DNA of 64,000 bases from CAYMCO01 sp964388955 (lineage in GTDB: Bacteria; Chloroflexota; Anaerolineae; Anaerolineales; E44-bin32): contig CAYMCO010000026.1 of the NCBI GenBank assembly GCA_964388955.1, positions 9,390 to 73,389 of the forward strand, read 5' to 3'. The notes beneath the pieces are model-generated. The model did not search any database and was not told the origin of the DNA. It worked only from the letters and a program-made list of their open reading frames with translations. The position numbers and the translations under genes are program-made. Positions 51,696 through 60,178 of the stretch are shown piece by piece (position 1 is the first letter of the stretch; each line of letters opens with the position of its first letter).

Positions 51696-52727
51696 GTGCC
51701 ACTGGAAATGGTGATGGTTTCTGAGCGTGAGAAGGCCCTCAACGCGGCCATGGATCAGATCAGGAAGCAATATGGAGATGGCGCCGTGATGCGCCTGGGG
51801 GAGGCCACCCATCTGCAGGTGGAGGCGATTCCCACGGGCTCATTGGCGCTGGACATCGCCCTGGGTGTGGGGGGAATCCCACGTGGGCGGGTGACCGAGA
51901 TCTACGGCCCAGAAGCGTCGGGGAAGACAACCTTGGCCCAGCATATCGTGGCCGAGGCGCAGAAGCTGGGCGGGGTTGCGGCCTTTGTCGATATGGAGCA
52001 TGCCCTTGATCCGGCGTATGCGAAACGCTGCGGCGTAGATGTGGAGGATCTACTGATCTCCCAACCCGACACCGGCGAGCAGGCGCTCGAAATCGCGGAG
52101 ACGCTGGTGCGCAGCGGCGCGGTAAGCGTGATCGTGATCGACAGCGTGGCGGCGCTGGTGCCGCGGGCGGAGATCGAGGGCGATATGGGCGATGCCACCA
52201 TGGGCATGCAGGCCCGCCTGATGAGCCAGGCCCTTCGGAAGCTGAGCGGCGCCATCAAGCAGACCAACACGGCGGTAGTGTTCACCAACCAGATCCGCCA
52301 GCGCATTGGCGTATACTTCGGCAATCCCGAAACCACCTCGGGGGGGATGGCCTTGAAGTTCTACTCCTCGGTGCGTCTGGATATGCGGAGAATAGAGAGC
52401 ATCAAGGTCGGGCAAGAGATCCTCGGCAACCGGGCGCGCGTGCGCGTCGTGAAGAACAAGGTGGCCCCGCCCTTCAAAGTGGCCGAGTTCGACATCATGT
52501 ATAATGAAGGGATCTCCAAGGCAGGCGGCCTGCTCGATATCGGCGTGGAGACCGAGATCATTACCAAGCGGGGCTCGTACTACTCCTATGTCGAGGAGCG
52601 CCTCGGGCAGGGAAGAGAGAACGCGAAGGATTATCTGAAAGAAAACAAGGAACTTGCGCTGGAAATCGAGAGACAGATCAGGGAAGCGGTCGGACTTCCG
52701 ACCCGCCAACTGGAGACGGAAGAGTAA
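51696..52727 (+). CDS. recA: Recombinase RecA
   Basis: RecA forms filaments on single-stranded DNA for recombination and SOS induction. The 343-residue protein has the Walker A EIYGPEASGKTTLAQHI, VIVIDSVAALVPRAEIEGDMGD (Walker B), the L1/L2 region with MGMQARLMSQALRKLSGAIKQTNTAVVFTNQIRQRIGVYFGNPETTSGG, and KNKVAPPFKVAEFDIMYNEGISKAG. GTG at 51696 is given; ATG at 51708 or 51714 is equally plausible because the ribosome site is weak. It is followed after a gap by recX and rny, a common order. Confidence 0.97.
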   Translation: MPLEMVMVSEREKALNAAMDQIRKQYGDGAVMRLGEATHLQVEAIPTGSLALDIALGVGGIPRGRVTEIYGPEASGKTTLAQHIVAEAQKLGGVAAFVDMEHALDPAYAKRCGVDVEDLLISQPDTGEQALEIAETLVRSGAVSVIVIDSVAALVPRAEIEGDMGDATMGMQARLMSQALRKLSGAIKQTNTAVVFTNQIRQRIGVYFGNPETTSGGMALKFYSSVRLDMRRIESIKVGQEILGNRARVRVVKNKVAPPFKVAEFDIMYNEGISKAGGLLDIGVETEIITKRGSYYSYVEERLGQGRENAKDYLKENKELALEIERQIREAVGLPTRQLETEE

Positions 52728-53060
52728 GAGGGAAATCGGTACAATCCAAGCTGAATGAAATCGCTGCGCTTAGGCACTGTGGTGGGAACGAGCGCAGCCA
52801 CGCCAAAGAAAATGATCTCTTATGTGCAATATTGACTCCGCGACACGCGAGTCTTATCGGCGTAGGCAAGATGAATTCTGTGGGAAGATATCTCTGATAA
52901 ACACTCGCATAGTCTGAACTCCCCTGCAGGGCACAACCAGGCTCCTGCAGTGAATGCCGCAGAGTCGACAACTTGAGATCGTGCAACCGGGCTGAACACC
53001 TTTGGCCGTGACGCGGTTCCCAAGCGCACGGCCATTGTGTTTTCGACGAAAGGTTACCAT
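52728..53060. other. Space between recA and recX, nothing recognised
   Basis: No gene, strong hairpin with T-run, or RNA family was recognised in 333 bases. A CTGCAGG/CCTGCAG inverted pair lies near 52924-52950. Confidence 0.4.
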
Positions 53061-53717
53061 ATGGCTGGAGTGGTCACAGCCTTGAAATGGCAGAAGAAAG
53101 ACAGAAGGCGTGTCAACGTGTATCTGGACGGGCAGTTTGCATTCGGTCTGGCTGGATCGCTGGCGGCTTCCCTGCAGGTTGGCCAACAGCTTGAGGCACG
53201 CGAGGTCGCCGAACTCCAGGCGCAAGACGAGGGGGAACAGGCCTACCTGCGCGCATTGCGGCTCATCAGCCGTCGCCAGCGCAGCGAAGGAGAACTGCGC
53301 CGATATTTTGACCGCCGGGAGATTTCTACAGCGGCCCAGGAGACGGCCATCGATCGCCTGAAGGACCACGGGCTGGTGGACGATAGGGAATTCGCGCGTG
53401 CGTGGATCGAGAATCGCAACACCTTTCGACCGCGCAGCGCGCTGGCGCTGCGGGCGGAGTTGAGGCGGAAAGGTGTCGCTGACGCCGTCATCCGTGAAGC
53501 GCTTCGCGACTTTGACGGGAGTGCAGCCGCCCGATCCGCCGCGCAGAAACGGGTCGCCAGATGGAGGGATTTGTCAGAAGAGGATTTTCGTCGCCGCATG
53601 GGGGGGTATCTGAAGCGGCGCGGGTTTCCGTTTGCCACGGTTCAGGACGTGGTGCGAGAAACCTGGGGGGAAATCGTCAGAGAGACTGGGGAAGGTGAAA
53701 GAAAGGGTGATGTATGA
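53061..53717 (+). CDS. recX: Regulatory protein RecX
   Basis: RecX binds and restrains RecA filaments. The 218-residue protein has three-helix repeats typical of the family: YLRALRLISRRQRSEGELRRYFDRREI, then AIDRLKDHGLVDDREFARAWIENRN and RGSALALRAEL-type RPRSALALRAELRRKGVADAVIREAL. The N-terminal beta extension (RRRVNVYLDGQFAFGLAGSLAASLQVGQ) is common in Gram-positive and related RecX. ATG at 53061 after GAAAGG is preferred to an upstream start 24 bases earlier. The stop overlaps the rny start as ATGA. Confidence 0.93.
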   Translation: MAGVVTALKWQKKDRRRVNVYLDGQFAFGLAGSLAASLQVGQQLEAREVAELQAQDEGEQAYLRALRLISRRQRSEGELRRYFDRREISTAAQETAIDRLKDHGLVDDREFARAWIENRNTFRPRSALALRAELRRKGVADAVIREALRDFDGSAAARSAAQKRVARWRDLSEEDFRRRMGGYLKRRGFPFATVQDVVRETWGEIVRETGEGERKGDV

Positions 53718-55243
53718 ATCTTCTACGATTGTTGCCACCCATCCTCATCGCTCTGCTCGCGGGAATTGCTGTGGGCTATTTCGTCCGACAGATGTTGATT
53801 GAACGTGAAATCCGTCGTGGAAATGCCCAGGCTGAGGGGATCATCGAAGGGGCGAAGGCCCAGGCCAAGGAGATCGAACTCCGGGCACGGGATGACGCGC
53901 TGAAGATCCGGGACAAAGCCGAAGGGGAGGCCTCGCGGCGCAGGGCCGAACTCAGCAACGAGGATGATCGCCTGCAGCGGCGAAGGGAACATCTGGACCA
54001 GCGAATGGAGGATATTGAGAAGCGCGAATTGACGCTGAATAAGCGCCAGAGCTCCTTGGATCGCCGGGCCAATGAACTGAAGGAAGAGGAACAGCGGGTA
54101 ACAACGGAACTCGAACGCATCTCGGCGATGACGCGCGAGGAGGCCAAGGAGCAGTTGCTCGAGGTGGTGGAACAGGAGACCCAGGCGGATGTTGTACGCA
54201 TCATCCGGCAGATCGAGGAGGAGGCGAAGATCAAGGGGGAGCGCAGGGCACGCGAGCTGATCGCCGATGCCATACAGCGAGTGGCCTCGGAACATGTCTC
54301 CGAGATCACCGTCTCCGTGGTCCCTTTGCCCTCCGACGACATGAAGGGGCGTATTATCGGACGGAATGGCCGCAACATACGCGCCTTTGAACAAGCCGCA
54401 GGGGTGGATGTCATTGTCGACGATACGCCTGAGGCCGTCACCATTTCCTGCTTTGATTCAGTGCGCAGGGAAATCGCCCGGCGGGCGATGGAGCGCCTGG
54501 TGTTGGATGGGCGTATCCATCCGGCTCACATCGAGAAGGTCGTGGATCGGGTGAAGCAAGAGGTTGAGGAACTCATGGCAGAAGCGGGCGAGGAGGCGGC
54601 ATACGACGCCGGGGTGCATGGTCTTCATCCCGAAGTCACGAAGAAGCTCGGCCGTCTTCAGTTCCGCACCTCCTATGGCCAAAACCAACTGGCGCACGCG
54701 GTGGAGACCGCCCAATTGGCTGGCATCATCGCCGCAGAGCTGCACGCGGACGTGGATGTGGCCCGTGCAGGGGGCCTGCTGCACGATATCGGCAAGGCCA
54801 TGGATCATGAAGTGGAGGGGACCCACGCCCGAATCGGCGCCGATTTTTGTCGGCGGTACGGCGTCCCCGAGCCCGTGGTGAACGCCATTGAGGCGCATCA
54901 TCATGAAGTGGAACGCGAGACGGTGGAGGCGGTGATTGTGGAAGCCGCTGACGCCATCAGCGGGGCTCGACCGGGTGCGCGTCGGGAGGGCCTGGAGGAA
55001 TACCTGAAGCGTGTGCGGGCGCTGGAGGATATGGCCAACTCCTTCAAAGGAGTATCCGAGAGCTACGCCCTGCAGGCTGGGCGGGAGATCCGCATCATCG
55101 TCAGGCCGGAGGATATCGATGATCTGCAGGCCACCCGTCTGGCGCGCGATGTCGCCAAGAAGGTCGAGGAGTCCATGCAGTACCCTGGGCAGATCAAGGT
55201 GACCGTAATCCGCGAGACGCGCGCCGTGGACTACGCCAAGTAG
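53714..55243 (+). CDS. rny: Ribonuclease Y
   Basis: This membrane-anchored endoribonuclease starts mRNA turnover. The 509-residue protein has one N-terminal membrane helix (about 5-24), a long charged coiled coil (30-190), a KH domain (PLPSDDMKGRIIGRNGRNIRAFEQAAGVDVIVDDTPE, about 205-245) and an HD domain with HAVETAQLAGIIA and GGLLHDIGKAMDHE. It ends with the usual YPGQIKVTVIRETRAVDYAK. The ATG overlaps the recX stop. Confidence 0.97.
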   Translation: MNLLRLLPPILIALLAGIAVGYFVRQMLIEREIRRGNAQAEGIIEGAKAQAKEIELRARDDALKIRDKAEGEASRRRAELSNEDDRLQRRREHLDQRMEDIEKRELTLNKRQSSLDRRANELKEEEQRVTTELERISAMTREEAKEQLLEVVEQETQADVVRIIRQIEEEAKIKGERRARELIADAIQRVASEHVSEITVSVVPLPSDDMKGRIIGRNGRNIRAFEQAAGVDVIVDDTPEAVTISCFDSVRREIARRAMERLVLDGRIHPAHIEKVVDRVKQEVEELMAEAGEEAAYDAGVHGLHPEVTKKLGRLQFRTSYGQNQLAHAVETAQLAGIIAAELHADVDVARAGGLLHDIGKAMDHEVEGTHARIGADFCRRYGVPEPVVNAIEAHHHEVERETVEAVIVEAADAISGARPGARREGLEEYLKRVRALEDMANSFKGVSESYALQAGREIRIIVRPEDIDDLQATRLARDVAKKVEESMQYPGQIKVTVIRETRAVDYAK

Positions 55244-55445
55244 GCTCCTATGGGGGTGGTTGGTCGGGGATTGCCCCCTCACCCCCCAGCGCGCGGAAGG
55301 ATACCGGAGCGCTGAGGGGTGGATACCGGCTCTGTTTGTCACCTCTTGCTGGGATTTGAACCTCGCTGGATTCTTCTGTCCGGGCACCGCTCGGCTCCTG
55401 AAACGCTCATACTTGGGCACGCCGAGGTCGTGCCCGCGGAGTGCC

Positions 55446-56030
55446 TCAACCCCGAATGCGCGGCCCGCCGTACAGGTACCAGAAACGCTCCCTGGGATAG
55501 ACGGCTCGCAGCCGCTCGTCCCAGATAAATCCCCCCTCCGAGAAGCGGGACCGGAGGCGGCGATCCAGATCTGAAAGGGCTCCCTGGATTCTCGCCGGTT
55601 CAGCACCCTCACCCGGCAGGTCCAACAGGCGCGCCAGCATCACACGCTGCCGGACCTCGTTCCGGTATCCCCATTCGCCGGTCTCCGACGCTTCGAGGTC
55701 CTGTATATAGGCCCTCCACAAATTGAGACGGGAGTCGGCTTCCGCCGCGCTCTTGGTCTCCATCGCCACCTGCCGCGCTTGTCTCGTGGATTCAAAGCGC
55801 TCGAGCAGCCCGCGCATGCACCGGCGTTGATCGGCATCCATCCCACCCTGATGGGCTTTGAGTTCGTCCAGGACAAGCAGCAGCCCCCCCGTGGAGAGCA
55901 TCGGGTAGACGCTCCCTCCCGGTGGATGGCGCCGCCCCAGCGGCCAGAAGAGCACCTTGGAATTCAAATAGGCGTCAATCTCCCCCAGCATCACCTCCGC
56001 CAGATCCAGATCGTATTCGATCGAGTTCAC
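55446..56030 (-). CDS. Conserved hypothetical protein, 194 residues
   Basis: I do not recognise a family. The protein is soluble, with helical segments and a tryptophan/tyrosine-rich C-terminus (FIWDERLRAVYPRERFWYLYGG). It starts three bases after the receiver-protein stop, so the two are probably co-transcribed, and it might be the partner of that receiver. The 202-base gap between it and the rny stop holds nothing recognisable. Confidence 0.65.
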   Translation of the reverse strand: MNSIEYDLDLAEVMLGEIDAYLNSKVLFWPLGRRHPPGGSVYPMLSTGGLLLVLDELKAHQGGMDADQRRCMRGLLERFESTRQARQVAMETKSAAEADSRLNLWRAYIQDLEASETGEWGYRNEVRQRVMLARLLDLPGEGAEPARIQGALSDLDRRLRSRFSEGGFIWDERLRAVYPRERFWYLYGGPRIRG

Positions 56031-56033
56031 CGG

Positions 56034-56411
56034 CTATCCGCCCTCCCCTAACGCCTGCCGAATGGTGTCCAGCAGATCGCCGCGGGTGGCCGGCTTGACC
56101 ATATATGCCACCGCCCCCAGATCTGCGCCGACCTGCCGGTCCGCATCCCTTCCCTTGGCGGTGAAGAAAACCACCGGGGGCGTGTCGCCTTTCATGGCGT
56201 TGATCCTGCGCATGACCTCGAATCCGTCCAGGTCGGGCATCATGATATCCAGCAGCACGAGATCGAAGTGGAGGTCGCGCATCATGCGCAGCGCTTTAGC
56301 ACCGCTGTCCACACTGATGACCTCGAAGCCGGCAGTCTTCAAAGTGTGCGCAATCAACTCACCGGTGTCGACCTCATCATCGACGATCAGGACCCGGTTC
56401 TTCGCTGCCAT
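56034..56411 (-). CDS. Receiver-only response regulator
   Basis: The 125-residue protein is a single CheY-like receiver domain. VLIVDDEVDTGE gives the acidic pair, LVLLDIMMPDLDGFEV the phosphorylated aspartate, PPVVFFTAKG the switch threonine and VKPATRG the lysine. No output domain is attached. The histidine kinase partner is not in the window. The ATG is preceded by AGGTGTTCCC. It lies 233 bases downstream of the pyruvate dehydrogenase operon. Confidence 0.9.
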   Translation of the reverse strand: MAAKNRVLIVDDEVDTGELIAHTLKTAGFEVISVDSGAKALRMMRDLHFDLVLLDIMMPDLDGFEVMRRINAMKGDTPPVVFFTAKGRDADRQVGADLGAVAYMVKPATRGDLLDTIRQALGEGG

Positions 56412-56644
56412 GGGAACACCTTTCGCTGAGCGATGATCGAAAAGGATGCCTCTATTCTATTCAGACGGCTCAAATGGGAAAACGAAGCTGCGTCCTCGCC
56501 TGCGTTTTACCTAAGGAGGCAGGTCCAAACCCAATGGGATGGCCATCGGCCCCGCCTCCATCTCCGCGGGCCCGAACATCTGCCCCGCGAAGGATGGTCG
56601 CGCTCCCTTTGGCGCGGTCGTTGCTCTGCAAATGGGCGCTGGCT

Positions 56645-57886
56645 TCAGTAGGAAAGCAGGCGCACGGGTTGTTCGATGTACCGGCGAAAGACCTGCATGA
56701 ATTCCGCAGCCTCCGCCCCATCCGTCACCCGGTGGTCAGCCGAAATGGTGAATTCGACCCGCTTGCCCACCTTGATGGTCTCCCCTTGCACAACCGGCTG
56801 GTCGCGAACCGCGCCGACAGCGAGGATGCCGGCCTCCGGTGGGTTGATGATGGCGATGAAATTGTCGATGGCATACATCCCCAGGTTGGACACAGTGAAT
56901 GTCGAGCCCTCGACATCGGAGGGCCGCACCCGCCCCTGCCGCGCCCGGTCGCTCATCTCTCGCGCCATCTTTGAGATCTCGTGCAGCCGCAGCGTGTCGG
57001 CGTTTGGCACGACCACGGTGAGCAGGCCACCCTCCACTGCCACGGCTACTCCGATGTTGATCTCCCCGATCCGGAGGATCTTATCGCCATCGAGCGTGGC
57101 GTTCAGGTTGGGGAATTCGCGCAAGGCAAGGGCGCAGGCTTTGATGATGAAATCATTCACCGAGAGCTTTTCCCCCTCGGGCAAGGTCTCATTGATCTGG
57201 GTGCGCAGCGCCATCATCGGGCCGGCGTCCATCTCAGCGGTCAAGTAGAAGTGGGGCACTTGCTGCTTGGATTGCGTCATGCGCCGACCGACGGCCGCTC
57301 GCAACTTGCTCAGGGGCTCCCGTACGACCTCCCCGGCGGGAATCTGGGTCGGCCGCGCCCGAGGGGCCGCCCCCTCTTGGCCGGCCATTTCGCTTTCGAC
57401 GTCCTTCTTGACGATGCGGCCGCCCGGCCCAGAGCCCTCCACCCGTGCTAGGTCGATCCCGTGATCCTCCGCCAGCCGCCGGGCGAGGGGGGAGGCCTTG
57501 ATCCGGCCATCCTCCTCGGGCTTGGCGGCCTCCCGCGGCGGCGCCTGTTTCTCCTCCGTGGAAGGACCAGGTTCGACTGCTGCCTCCGCCGCCGGCTCCT
57601 TCTCCGCCGCCCTCTCCCCGATCAGGGCATCCAGGTCAATCTCCTCCTTCGCATCGCCCACCACCGCGATGGGATCCCCCACAGGGACGGAGGTCGATTC
57701 TTCCACCAACAGCTTTCGGACTACGCCGCCGGCGCGCGCTTCCACCTCGACAGTCGCCTTGTCGGTCTCGATTTCCGCCAGCACCTCCCCTTTTTCAACG
57801 GTGTCGCCCTCTTCCTTCAGCCAACGGATGAGCACCCCCTCGGCCATGTCGAAACCAAGTTTGGGCATGATGATCACTTCCGCCAT
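56645..57886 (-). CDS. pdhC: Pyruvate (2-oxoacid) dehydrogenase E2, dihydrolipoamide acyltransferase
   Basis: E2 forms the core of the complex and transfers the acyl group to CoA. The 413-residue protein has one lipoyl domain (residues 1-77; EIETDKATVEVEA holds the lipoylated lysine), an alanine/proline/glutamate-rich linker, an E3-binding domain (SPLARRLAEDHGIDLARVEGSGPGGRIVKKDVE, about 132-165) and a catalytic domain with SADHRVTDGAEAAEF near the end, where HRVxDG is the active site. It overlaps the E1beta stop by one base (TAATG). No E3 gene is in the window. A branched-chain complex is possible. Confidence 0.92.
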   Translation of the reverse strand: MAEVIIMPKLGFDMAEGVLIRWLKEEGDTVEKGEVLAEIETDKATVEVEARAGGVVRKLLVEESTSVPVGDPIAVVGDAKEEIDLDALIGERAAEKEPAAEAAVEPGPSTEEKQAPPREAAKPEEDGRIKASPLARRLAEDHGIDLARVEGSGPGGRIVKKDVESEMAGQEGAAPRARPTQIPAGEVVREPLSKLRAAVGRRMTQSKQQVPHFYLTAEMDAGPMMALRTQINETLPEGEKLSVNDFIIKACALALREFPNLNATLDGDKILRIGEINIGVAVAVEGGLLTVVVPNADTLRLHEISKMAREMSDRARQGRVRPSDVEGSTFTVSNLGMYAIDNFIAIINPPEAGILAVGAVRDQPVVQGETIKVGKRVEFTISADHRVTDGAEAAEFMQVFRRYIEQPVRLLSY

Positions 57887-58857
57887 TAGAGCACTCCTTT
57901 CACGGCGGCGATCACGTCCTCTTCCTGTGGCAGCATCTGCTGCTCTAGGGACTGGTTGTAGGGGAGCGGCACTTCCTCCTGCGCCACCCTGCCTATGGGG
58001 GCGTCGACGTAGTCAAATGCCTGCTCATACAGCCGCGCCGCCACTTCGGCGCCAACGCCGTAGGATCTCCACCCTTCCTCGACGATCACCGCCCGATATG
58101 TGCGCTTGAAGGATTCGACGATCGGGCCCATATCCAGCGGCCGCAGTGTGCGCAAGTCGATTACCTCGACTTCTACGCCTTCCTTCGATAGCTTCTCCGC
58201 CGCCTGCAGAGAGATAGGGAGCATCTTCGAGTAGGTGATCAAGGTGACATCGTCGCCTGGGCGCTGTACCTTGGAGACGCCAATGGGCTCCAAATATGGC
58301 TCATCCGGCACTTCGCCGCGGCTCTGATAAAGTGTGGCGCTTTCGATGAACATCACGGGATCATCACTGCGGATGGCAGACTTGAGCAAGCCCTTGGCGT
58401 CATAGGGCGTTCCGGGGGCGACGACCTTGAGACCCGGGAAGTGGGCGAAGATCACGTCCGGCGTCTGGGAGTGGGTTGCCCCCAACTGTCGACCGCCACC
58501 GCTCACGGTCCGGATGACGATCGGCACGCGGATTTGCCCACCGAACATCGTATGGGCCTTGGATGTTACGTTCGCTATCTGGTCCAGGGCCAGGAAGGCA
58601 AAGTTGATGGTCATCAATTCGGCGACCGGGCGAAGGCCGGCCATCGCGGCCCCGTTGGCGGAGCCGACAATCACACCCTCGGCGATCGGGGTATCCCGGA
58701 CACGTTCCTCACCGAAGTGGTCGTAGAAGCCCTTTGTGACCGCGTAGCTTCCACCCCACACCCCGACTTCCTCGCCCATGATGATCACCTTGGGATCGCG
58801 CTCCATCTCCTCCCAGAGCGCCTGAGATATGGCCTCTCTCATGGTCATGGTTGGCAT
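57886..58857 (-). CDS. pdhB: Pyruvate (2-oxoacid) dehydrogenase E1 beta subunit
   Basis: It forms the ThDP-dependent decarboxylase with the alpha subunit. The 323-residue protein has MREAISQALWEEMERDPKVIIMGEEVGVWGGSYAVTKGFYDHFGEERVRDTPIAEGVIVG, FALDQIANVTSK-like FLALDQIANVTSKAHTM and GGGRQLGATHSQ, standard for E1beta. It ends with EVIDLRTLRPLD and GWRSYGVGAEVAARL. The start lies three bases after the alpha-subunit stop. Confidence 0.93.
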   Translation of the reverse strand: MPTMTMREAISQALWEEMERDPKVIIMGEEVGVWGGSYAVTKGFYDHFGEERVRDTPIAEGVIVGSANGAAMAGLRPVAELMTINFAFLALDQIANVTSKAHTMFGGQIRVPIVIRTVSGGGRQLGATHSQTPDVIFAHFPGLKVVAPGTPYDAKGLLKSAIRSDDPVMFIESATLYQSRGEVPDEPYLEPIGVSKVQRPGDDVTLITYSKMLPISLQAAEKLSKEGVEVEVIDLRTLRPLDMGPIVESFKRTYRAVIVEEGWRSYGVGAEVAARLYEQAFDYVDAPIGRVAQEEVPLPYNQSLEQQMLPQEEDVIAAVKGVL

Positions 58858-58860
58858 CGC

Positions 58861-59823
58861 TCAATCCCCCGACTTCGTGTAAACCAGGTCGAAGAGCAGC
58901 TCCGCATCCGGCTCGGGGCTGCCCTTGGCGAACTGCTCGGCGTCTTGCGTCTCCTGGGCCGCCTGCTCATCGACGGCGTCGAGCTCTGATTCCTCCGCCA
59001 CGTCGTTTTCGATCAGGTATCTACGAAAGATACCAATCGGATCGTCCTTCTCCCACTTCTTGACCTCTTCACCGGTGCGGTATCTCTGCGGATCCCCCAT
59101 CGAGTGCCCCCGAAAGCGGTAGGTGACCGCTTCCAGGAGAAAAGGCCCGCCTGCCCTGACCTTCTCGATCGCATCTTTGGCCGCTTCATAGACCTTCATG
59201 ACGTCCATGCCGTCGACTCGCCCGTTCGGCATCTGGTACCCCTCGGCCTTCTGGCGGATCTCAGAAACGGCCGAGGCGCGTTCCACAGCCGTGCCCATTC
59301 CGTAGCGGTTGTTCTCGCACAGCCATAGCACCGGCAGCTCCCAAATCATTGAGAGGTTCAAGGCCTCGTGGAAGTAGCCGATATTGGTAGCGCCCTCCCC
59401 AAACATGCAAAGAGTGACCGCTTCGGAAGCGTTCAGTTTGTCTGCCAGCGCCATGCCCGCGGCCAACGGCAAATGCGATCCCACGATGGCATGGCCGCCC
59501 CAAAAGTTCCGATTCACATCCGCCATGTGCATAGACCCGCCAAGCCCCTTGGAACATCCATCCAACTTGCCCAAAAGTTCGGCCATAACTTGTTCCGCGG
59601 GGATGCCGCAGGCGATGGCGACACCGTGGTCCCGATACGCGGTGATGACCCGATCTTCGGGCCCCCGCGCGGCAACCAGGCCGGTCGCGACAGCTTCCTG
59701 CCCGATGTACAGGTGCAGGAAGCCGCCGATCTCGCCCTCCTGATACAGTTCCGCAGCCCGCTCCTCCATATGCCGGATCAGGACCATCTCATGATACAAA
59801 TCAAGCTGTTCTTGAGCATCCAT
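58861..59823 (-). CDS. pdhA: Pyruvate (2-oxoacid) dehydrogenase E1 alpha subunit
   Basis: It binds ThDP and decarboxylates the 2-oxoacid. The 320-residue protein has YHEMVLIRHMEERAAELYQEGEIGGFLHLYIGQEAVATGL, GGSMHMADVNRNFWGGHAIVGSHLPLAAGMAL and the ThDP motif CMFGEGATNIGYFHEALNLSMIWELPVLWLCENN. RFRGHSMGDPQRYRT is the phosphorylation-loop region in eukaryotic relatives. It is the first gene of the three-gene operon; a TATAAT lies upstream at 59868-59863. An acetoin dehydrogenase alpha subunit is the nearest alternative. Confidence 0.93.
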   Translation of the reverse strand: MDAQEQLDLYHEMVLIRHMEERAAELYQEGEIGGFLHLYIGQEAVATGLVAARGPEDRVITAYRDHGVAIACGIPAEQVMAELLGKLDGCSKGLGGSMHMADVNRNFWGGHAIVGSHLPLAAGMALADKLNASEAVTLCMFGEGATNIGYFHEALNLSMIWELPVLWLCENNRYGMGTAVERASAVSEIRQKAEGYQMPNGRVDGMDVMKVYEAAKDAIEKVRAGGPFLLEAVTYRFRGHSMGDPQRYRTGEEVKKWEKDDPIGIFRRYLIENDVAEESELDAVDEQAAQETQDAEQFAKGSPEPDAELLFDLVYTKSGD

Positions 59824-60178
59824 GATCTTCTTCTGATCCTTTCCGCCCTATATTCAAGGCGCATTATACCCGCATCGGTCGCAATTCTTACATAAGGGGC
59901 GGGGATAGGGTCGTCTCCGCGCCCAACGGTCGATGTCCAATCGCCGATTTCTTTGCCGTGGGTCGTAGGGGCTGTCCGCAAGAGTGTCCGGGTCGATGAT
60001 TCTTCTGCCATTTCGGCCTCCTTTGTCTTGAAACTCGAAGAGCAACTCGACCGGAATCCACCCGGTTGGATGGTTTGCCGACTCGGCCCCACCGTTCAAA
60101 TTCTCGGCGTCTCGTGAGCAGCCCCTGCGAAGAGTCGATGGACTCAAGCCCGGCGGAGCGCAGGGAATTGGCGGGGAG
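59824..60178. other. Gene-less stretch upstream of the pyruvate dehydrogenase operon
   Basis: The stretch contains a TATAAT (minus strand, 59868-59863) for the operon. Short minus-strand frames exist; one reaches a CKNCDRCGYN segment (within 59854-60050) and one starts with AAGGAGGCCGAAATG, but they overlap in different frames and neither can be confirmed as a gene. Confidence 0.4.
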
